Shown: positions 22,942 through 25,346 of the stretch, in pieces
Numbering within the stretch: position 1 is the first letter of the stretch
Layout: the number at the start of each line of letters is the position of its first letter
Source of the DNA: a bacterium
Lineage (GTDB): Bacteria > Ratteibacteria > UBA8468 > B48-G9 > JAFGKM01
Length of the DNA stretch: 25,346 nt
Direction of reading: 5' to 3'
Assembly: GCA_023230585.1 (NCBI GenBank)
Contig: JALNXB010000029.1
Coordinates: 1 to 25,346 of the forward strand
Notes under the pieces: model-generated
Seen by the model: the letters and a program-made list of their open reading frames with translations, nothing else
What the model was told of the DNA's origin: nothing
Database searches by the model: none
Made by a program: the position numbers and the translations under genes

Positions 22942-23745
22942 ATGAGTATACAAAATAGAGAAAAATTAAACAATCTTCAACTTTTATTGCCTGAAGGGGC
23001 TATGGTTTCTAGCAAATGGTTGCAAAATAAGGGCTATTCCAGACAACTACTACATAAATACGTTAAAAATGGATGGTTGAAATTAGTAGGTAATGGGGCA
23101 TATACCAGACAAACAACAGAGGTCACATGGCAGGGACTCGTAGCTTCTTTACAACACGTTAATGATGATAAAAATTTACATATAGGAGCTGAAACGGCTT
23201 TAAATCTGCACGGCTATTCTCACTACTTGAGATTAAAGGGAGAGAAACAAATATTTGTTTTTATAGATTCAAATATCCCCGCATGGATAAAAAATGTCCT
23301 TCCTAATGACTATTTGAAATTTATGCGTAAAAACTTGTTCTCAAAAACAAAAAATAGATTAGGCCTTGTAACAATATCAAGCCCTATAAAAAATTGGTCA
23401 TTAACAATATCTACAGCTGAAAGGGCAATAATGGAAATGTTATTGCTCGTAGTTACAAAAGATATTTCTTTCACTTTTGCAGCAGAGCTTATGGAAAGTT
23501 TGACAACATTACGTCCTAAAACGGTTAATGAGTTATTGTTGAACTGTAAACATATAGGTGTAAAAAGATTGTTTATGTTTTTAGCTGAATATTATAATCA
23601 ACCTTGGGTAAAACAAATAAAAAACACATCTTTTAATCTTGGAACTGGCAAGCGAATGATTGTTAAAGGTGGAAAATTAGATAAAAAATATTTAATAACA
23701 GTACCTAAGGAATTTTATGATAGGACTAGAGAATCCATACTTTAA
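22942..23745 (+). CDS. abiEi: AbiEi-type antitoxin / transcriptional regulator
   Basis: The protein has 267 residues. An N-terminal winged-helix part (about 18-58, VSSKWLQNKGYSRQLLHKYVKNGWL) is followed by the AbiEi-type domain (YTRQTTEVTWQGLVASLQ...LHIGAETALNLHGYSHYLR...STAERAIMEMLLLV) and a basic C-terminus. AbiEi antitoxins repress their own promoter and silence the AbiEii nucleotidyltransferase without binding it (type IV system). The start has no ribosome site and appears leaderless. The gene overlaps the toxin gene by 29 bases. Repeat copies flank the pair. Confidence 0.85.
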   Translation: MSIQNREKLNNLQLLLPEGAMVSSKWLQNKGYSRQLLHKYVKNGWLKLVGNGAYTRQTTEVTWQGLVASLQHVNDDKNLHIGAETALNLHGYSHYLRLKGEKQIFVFIDSNIPAWIKNVLPNDYLKFMRKNLFSKTKNRLGLVTISSPIKNWSLTISTAERAIMEMLLLVVTKDISFTFAAELMESLTTLRPKTVNELLLNCKHIGVKRLFMFLAEYYNQPWVKQIKNTSFNLGTGKRMIVKGGKLDKKYLITVPKEFYDRTRESIL

Positions 23746-24634
23746 AAGAGTTCAACTTTTGATAAGAGTTTTGCCGTACCTTTCTTCGTTTGACATCTTT
23801 GCACTGAAAGGAGGAACTGCAATAAATCTGTTTTTAAGGGATATACCGAGATTGTCTGTTGATATAGACCTTGTATACATTCCAATTAAACAAAGAGACA
23901 CTTCACTATATGAAATAACAATGTCATTAAAAAATATAGCATCCAAAATTAAACATTCAATAAAAGGTTTGTCTGTTGCCGAACAGATAGACAGATATGG
24001 ACAGACAACAAAATTGATAGTTAGAAGAGAATCAGAAACGGTTAAAATAGAGGTTTCACCTGTATTACGTGGACTATTATTTTCTCCTACCAAAATGATA
24101 GTATCTTCGGTTGTTGAAAAACTTTTTGGGTATGCCGAAGCACCTGTCGTTTCTTTTGATGAACTTTATGCAGGCAAAATCTGCGCAGCTTTGGATCGTC
24201 AACATCCTCGTGATTTTTTTGATATAATGCTTCTATTAAAAAACGAAGGTTTTACAGATTCTATAAAAGATTGTTTTATAGTATATCTTCTAAGTGGTAA
24301 TAGACCTATATCAGAACTATTGAAACCTCAAAAACAAGAGTTGAGAGATATTTTTAAAACCCAGTTTGAAAACATGTCAACTGTTCCGATATCTTTGAAG
24401 GATTTAGAGAAAACACGTAATCGTCTATTTATTTCTGTTCGTAAGAAACTTACTGATGATGATAGAAAGTTTATTTTAAGTTTTAAAGAAGGAACTCCGA
24501 AATGGAAAATTTTGAAATTTGAGAATGCAGAAATTATGCCTGCGGCTCAATGGAAATTGCATAACTTAAACAAGATGAGTAAAGATACACGAAGAAAAGC
24601 AATAAAAAAACTTGAGAAAGTTCTCTACGATTAA
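23717..24634 (+). CDS. abiEii: AbiEii-type nucleotidyltransferase toxin
   Basis: The protein has 305 residues and a nucleotidyltransferase fold of the AbiEii/MenA family: LKGGTAINLFL (30-40), the metal pair SVDIDLVY (Asp 49, Asp 51), a third acidic residue in VKIEVSP (Glu 112), and YAGKICAALDRQHPRDFFDI (151-170). Characterised relatives transfer nucleotides to target RNA, such as tRNA ends, and arrest growth or abort phage infection. All motif residues look intact, so it should be active. AAGGAA lies just upstream of the ATG, inside the antitoxin gene, so the two are translationally coupled. Confidence 0.88.
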   Translation: MIGLENPYFKRVQLLIRVLPYLSSFDIFALKGGTAINLFLRDIPRLSVDIDLVYIPIKQRDTSLYEITMSLKNIASKIKHSIKGLSVAEQIDRYGQTTKLIVRRESETVKIEVSPVLRGLLFSPTKMIVSSVVEKLFGYAEAPVVSFDELYAGKICAALDRQHPRDFFDIMLLLKNEGFTDSIKDCFIVYLLSGNRPISELLKPQKQELRDIFKTQFENMSTVPISLKDLEKTRNRLFISVRKKLTDDDRKFILSFKEGTPKWKILKFENAEIMPAAQWKLHNLNKMSKDTRRKAIKKLEKVLYD

Positions 24635-25346
24635 AAATAATAAACAAGATGTTTATACAAAGGTCGGACCTCTGCATAATACTCCGAGGTCACAACCTTC
24701 ATCATTGCTTCATATTCGTTCGCTAAGACGGAATGGGGGGGCTGTTAACAAAAGGTTCAGCCCTTTTGTTCCCCTACTCGCCCATTTTATGCCCAAACGC
24801 CCAATTTTACCATCATGAACTTGTTTCAGGATCTCTAATTAATCCACGCTGGTAATAGATACAGCGTAAAAACGAGATTCCGGTTCAAGTACGGAATGAC
24901 ATATAGGGGGCAACCCCATCCTTTCTCAGTACGGCTTTCGTTTTTGGTTAAGTTGCTAACTGCCCTCCACCTACGCCAAGGTATACCTGCCGAAGCTTGT
25001 ATTTTAGCGTAGGTTGGCTTCGGTGGATAAACCTCATCCCATTAACCTCTCTGCAAACCCTTGGGGTTTTCCAATACCTATAATTCTCAAGGGGAGAGGG
25101 CAAAGAAGGGGAGTGAGTAAATAACACCCCATACGCTTCTCTTTTATGTCTTTATCTGCCGTTTTATGGCATTGCGAGGAATGCCTCTAATGACGTGGCA
25201 ACCCTCGTCTTTATCCTTATTATTTTTTGTCTTTCTTTTCCCCATTTCCTTTTCCGCCTTCGGCGAGATTGCCACGCTAAGAGGCGCTCGCAAAGACGGA
25301 ATGGGGGGCTGTTAACAAAAGGTTCAAGCCTTTTGTTCCCCTACTC
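24635..25346 (+). repeat. Composite palindromic repeat mosaic, copies D1 and D2, reaching the window end
   Basis: No credible gene is seen in these 710 bases. D1 (about 24719-24905) matches copy C from cgctaagacggaatgggg through attccggttcaagtacggaatgaca. A nested segment (about 24970-25035) has ctacgcc / gcgtagg inverted arms and ggcttcggtgga, related to the insert in copy A. An aaggggagagggc block and gagtgagtaaataacaccccatacgcttct follow. D2 (about 25145-25346) then begins with the gcattgcgaggaatgcc hairpin and is almost identical to copy B until the window is cut off. The first 80 bases after abiEii show nothing recognisable. Confidence 0.85.

Noticed and set aside
24612..24818. 68-codon ORF overlapping the end of abiEii
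   Set aside because: Most of it is a translation of repeat copy D1 and there is no ribosome site.
22600..24905. Composite transposon carrying abiE
   Set aside because: The flanking copies hold no transposase and show no defined ends or target duplication, so only repeat-bracketing can be claimed.

Overview
The window is bacterial, AT-rich, uses the standard code, and has clear Shine-Dalgarno sites ahead of most genes. A complete type II secretion operon with a secretin points to a diderm. Sugar- and peptide-processing genes, a tandem Gfo/Idh/MocA pair and abundant composite palindromic intergenic repeats suggest an uncultured lineage near the PVC/Omnitrophota group. That placement is an inference from gene content, not a phylogeny. 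No rRNA, tRNA, CRISPR array, transposase or phage gene was seen.

Layout. Positions 1-296 hold an inverted copy of the dispersed repeat. Next is a minus-strand AbrB-type antitoxin/PIN toxin pair (297-937) with its own promoter. rmuC (1194-2672, +) and a small eight-cysteine acidic protein (2780-2977, +) follow, ending in a long hairpin. A GH3 beta-glycosidase (3105-5408, -) and a divergent M19-dipeptidase-like protein (5518-6771, +) share a short intergenic region with overlapping opposed promoters. Two Gfo/Idh/MocA genes (7005-8252 and 8480-9724, +) arose by tandem duplication of about 1.45 kb that included the upstream leader. They end at a strong terminator shared with the convergent gspD.

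The largest block is a minus-strand secretion locus from about 22.5 kb down to 9.8 kb. It starts with a small exported Spy/CpxP-like helical protein, then gspE, F, G, H, I, J, K, L, M, a short GspC/PilP-like gene and gspD. Many junctions are ATGA or TAATG overlaps, so the genes look co-translated. The last part reads like pilM-N-O-P-Q: gspL is a PilM+PilN type fusion, gspM is PilO-like, the GspC slot holds a short exported PilP-like protein, and the secretin is last. ATPase, inner-membrane platform, five pseudopilins, assembly proteins and secretin are all present; only the prepilin peptidase is missing from the window. A 570-bp repeat block separates the GspC-like gene from gspD, and a decayed repeat lies between gspI and gspJ.

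The right end holds an AbiEi/AbiEii (type IV toxin-antitoxin) operon at 22942-24634. Its first gene appears to be transcribed as a leaderless mRNA. The operon lies between two same-orientation repeat copies that share a segment of about 180 bp. A long repeat mosaic then runs off the window end. I found no clearly new system. The best leads are the hybrid gsp/pil layout, the repeat-bracketed abiE module, the metal-ligand-poor M19 protein and the lysine-less, GH109-like Gfo/Idh pair.
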